Source: Cognatitamlana onchidii
Lineage (GTDB): Bacteria > Bacteroidota > Bacteroidia > Flavobacteriales > Flavobacteriaceae
Direction: 5' to 3'
NCBI RefSeq assembly: GCF_004804355.1
Contig: NZ_SRWZ01000003.1
Span: forward strand, 62,001-126,000
DNA length: 64,000 bases
Part shown: piece after piece, positions 62,817-64,000 of the stretch
How the letters are laid out: each line of letters begins with the position of its first letter
Position numbering within the stretch: the stretch's first letter is position 1
Made by a program: the position numbers and the translations under genes
Notes under the pieces: model-generated
The model's database searches: none
What the model was told of the DNA's origin: nothing
What the model saw: only the letters and a program-made list of their open reading frames with translations

Positions 62817-63188
62817 ATGAAACTTATTCAACGCATTGGCTATTACCTTGGCGGATTTTCAATGGGATTAATTATACTAGCTTTTTTTCTTAACGGAAAA
62901 AAAACATCATGTAGTTATGGTCCCGAATCAAGAGTTCTAAAAAACATAACAACTAAAAAGATGCTATTCAATGAAGTTAGTCAAAGGTGTATTCATGAAC
63001 ACGCCTTTGACACTGCTACTATTCGAACTTCAATAAAAAAAGGAAATATTAATTTCTCAAAAAGCAGTCCAAGAAATAAGCCTTGTGGTATTTATTTAGT
63101 AAATGCGCAAATAAACGAATACGACGTTTTACTAACTATTGAAAATTGTGATAGCATTGCCAATATTACCAACTTAAAACTCAAATAA
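62817..63188 (+). CDS. DUF4258 domain protein
   Basis: A 123-residue protein with an N-terminal membrane helix (YYLGGFSMGLIILAFFLNG) followed by a DUF4258-type domain (VSQRCIHEHAFDTATIRTSIKKGNINFSKSSPRNKPCGIYLVNAQ). Some DUF4258 proteins are toxin-like, but no antitoxin is adjacent. Its stop directly abuts the sugar transferase ATG (TAAATG), so the two are co-translated, pointing to a role with the surface-glycan genes that follow. Confidence 0.8.
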   Translation: MKLIQRIGYYLGGFSMGLIILAFFLNGKKTSCSYGPESRVLKNITTKKMLFNEVSQRCIHEHAFDTATIRTSIKKGNINFSKSSPRNKPCGIYLVNAQINEYDVLLTIENCDSIANITNLKLK

Positions 63189-63785
63189 ATGTTGCTAAAA
63201 CGTTGTTTTGATTTGTTTTTTTCAATTTTTGGTCTTTTAGTGCTACTTCCGGTATTACTGGTGATAGCAATTATCATAAAAATAGACTCTAAAGGTCCTG
63301 TTTTGTTCGTGCAACCCCGCGTTGGAAAGGATAATGTAGATTTTAATATTTATAAATTCAGAAGCATGCGTATTCAATCGGATAAAAATGGTCTACTAAC
63401 TTTAGGAAATAATGATTCTAGGATTACAAAGGTTGGATACTTCCTTAGAAGATATAAAATTGACGAATTCCCTCAATTAATAAACATTATACAAGGTGAT
63501 ATGAGTTTTGTTGGACCTAGACCAGAATTAAGGCATTATGTCAATTATTATTCCGAGGGTGATATGGCAATATTTAAAGTTAGGCCGGGCATAACAGGGC
63601 TAGCTTCGTTAAAGTATAGAAACGAGGTTGAACTATTAAAAGCTGCTGAAGATCCTGAAAAGTTTTTCATTGAAACCATTATTCCTGATAAATTAAAATT
63701 CAACAAGGAGTATATAAGGAGGCAAAATTTTGTTTTTGACCTTAAACTTATTGGACTTACCATAATTAAAGTTATAACGAAATAA
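63189..63785 (+). CDS. Sugar transferase (glycosyl-1-phosphate transferase)
   Basis: A 198-residue protein of the bacterial sugar transferase family. One membrane helix (CFDLFFSIFGLLVLLPVLLVIAIIIKI) is followed by the catalytic region: GPVLFVQPRVGKDNVDFNIYKFRSM, RITKVGYFLRRYKIDEFPQLINIIQGDMSFVGPRPELRHYV and RPGITGLASLKYRN. It loads the first sugar phosphate onto undecaprenyl phosphate to start a surface polysaccharide or glycan. It starts immediately after the DUF4258 stop. Confidence 0.93.
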   Translation: MLLKRCFDLFFSIFGLLVLLPVLLVIAIIIKIDSKGPVLFVQPRVGKDNVDFNIYKFRSMRIQSDKNGLLTLGNNDSRITKVGYFLRRYKIDEFPQLINIIQGDMSFVGPRPELRHYVNYYSEGDMAIFKVRPGITGLASLKYRNEVELLKAAEDPEKFFIETIIPDKLKFNKEYIRRQNFVFDLKLIGLTIIKVITK

Positions 63786-63871
63786 TAGCATACTCTTATT
63801 TTTCATATTTGGCATAGAAACGAATTATTCATATTTTGGAGCCTTAGAAACAAATCCCCAAAGGCCCCAAT

Positions 63872-64000
63872 ATGAATAAAGTCAAGGCTCAATATATAGA
63901 TGAGTTGCTAGACGAATCTCAACTGTTTTCGACTAAAAATCACTTGAAGGCCAATATCGAGTTGTTTGATTTTTCTGAAGAGACCATTCTTGTAACGGGC
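63872..64000 (+). CDS. Polysaccharide-biosynthesis dehydratase/epimerase, N-terminal fragment (cut by window edge)
   Basis: An ATG at 63872 opens a frame that runs to the window edge. The 43 visible residues end in NIELFDFSEETILVTG, the start of the Rossmann dinucleotide-binding site as found in UDP-N-acetylglucosamine 4,6-dehydratase and related sugar-nucleotide enzymes. The residues before it (YIDELLDESQLFST) are a helical lead-in. It follows the sugar transferase by 86 bases and fits the surface-glycan cluster. Confidence 0.7.
   Translation, partial: MNKVKAQYIDELLDESQLFSTKNHLKANIELFDFSEETILVTG

Noticed and set aside
1-64000. rRNA, tRNA, CRISPR, prophage or insertion sequence
   Set aside because: No tRNA-like cloverleaf, rRNA segment, repeat-spacer array, transposase or phage structural gene was recognised on either strand.

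Overview
The window is a low-GC, gene-dense chromosomal segment of a member of the Bacteroidota, most likely a marine Flavobacteriaceae. Grounds for this are the T9SS components (a porX-type regulator and a C-terminal sorting tail), the fused lpxC-fabZ and hisB genes, the short alanine-racemase-fold arginine decarboxylase, DUF4258, DUF2461 and DUF3817 proteins, and promoters of the TTG-N(17-23)-TAnnTTTG type. I see no rRNA, tRNA, CRISPR array, prophage or intact insertion sequence.

Layout. 1-13.2 kb is a mixed region: a cut-off rhamnosyltransferase-like gene, an MFS permease, a small exported protein followed by a large sulfatase-YHYH-metal-binding-T9SS fusion, a giant AsmA-like protein, an internally duplicated repeat lipoprotein, and an Lgt-like/beta-barrel fusion next to a CDP-alcohol phosphatidyltransferase. 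13.9-20.2 kb is a polyamine operon (speA, speB, deoxyhypusine-synthase-like gene) continuing into a small acidic protein, a VOC protein, an RMD1 protein and a RimB-RimK-like fusion. 20.4-26.8 kb holds a phosphate-selective-type porin, an MG2/TonB-plug protein without a barrel, and three membrane proteins ending at a strong bidirectional terminator.

26.8-31.6 kb is the leucine operon leuC-leuD-leuA-leuB (minus strand). 31.8-35.8 kb contains a thioesterase, a DUF72 protein, a TetR regulator with an SDR gene (both preceded by the same palindromic operator), and two hypothetical/DUF genes. 35.9-44.4 kb is the histidine operon on the minus strand: leader peptide and attenuator, then hisG-hisD-hisC-hisB-hisH-(broken GIY-YIG nuclease)-hisA-hisF-hisIE and a divergent TruA-like pseudouridine synthase. 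44.5-49 kb carries a prohibitin-like protein, an SDR, a VWA membrane protein and fabG.

49-56 kb is the lipid A block: sucD, an lpxD paralogue, efp, lpxA, lpxC-fabZ, lpxD and an HD phosphohydrolase. It lies divergent to porX and tsaE. 58.3-64 kb has a 47-residue secreted peptide overlapping a membrane protein, a TonB-type outer-membrane receptor, alanine dehydrogenase preceded by interleaved inverted repeats, and the start of a surface-glycan cluster (DUF4258, sugar transferase, polysaccharide dehydratase cut by the window edge).

The most rewarding signals are a complete histidine leader-peptide attenuator (Met-Thr-Phe-Ile-His-Leu-His-His-His), a TruA/HisT-family gene at the end of that same operon, a decayed GIY-YIG nuclease with a flanking palindrome inserted in the operon, the Lgt-like/outer-membrane-barrel fusion, and the repeated TetR operator.
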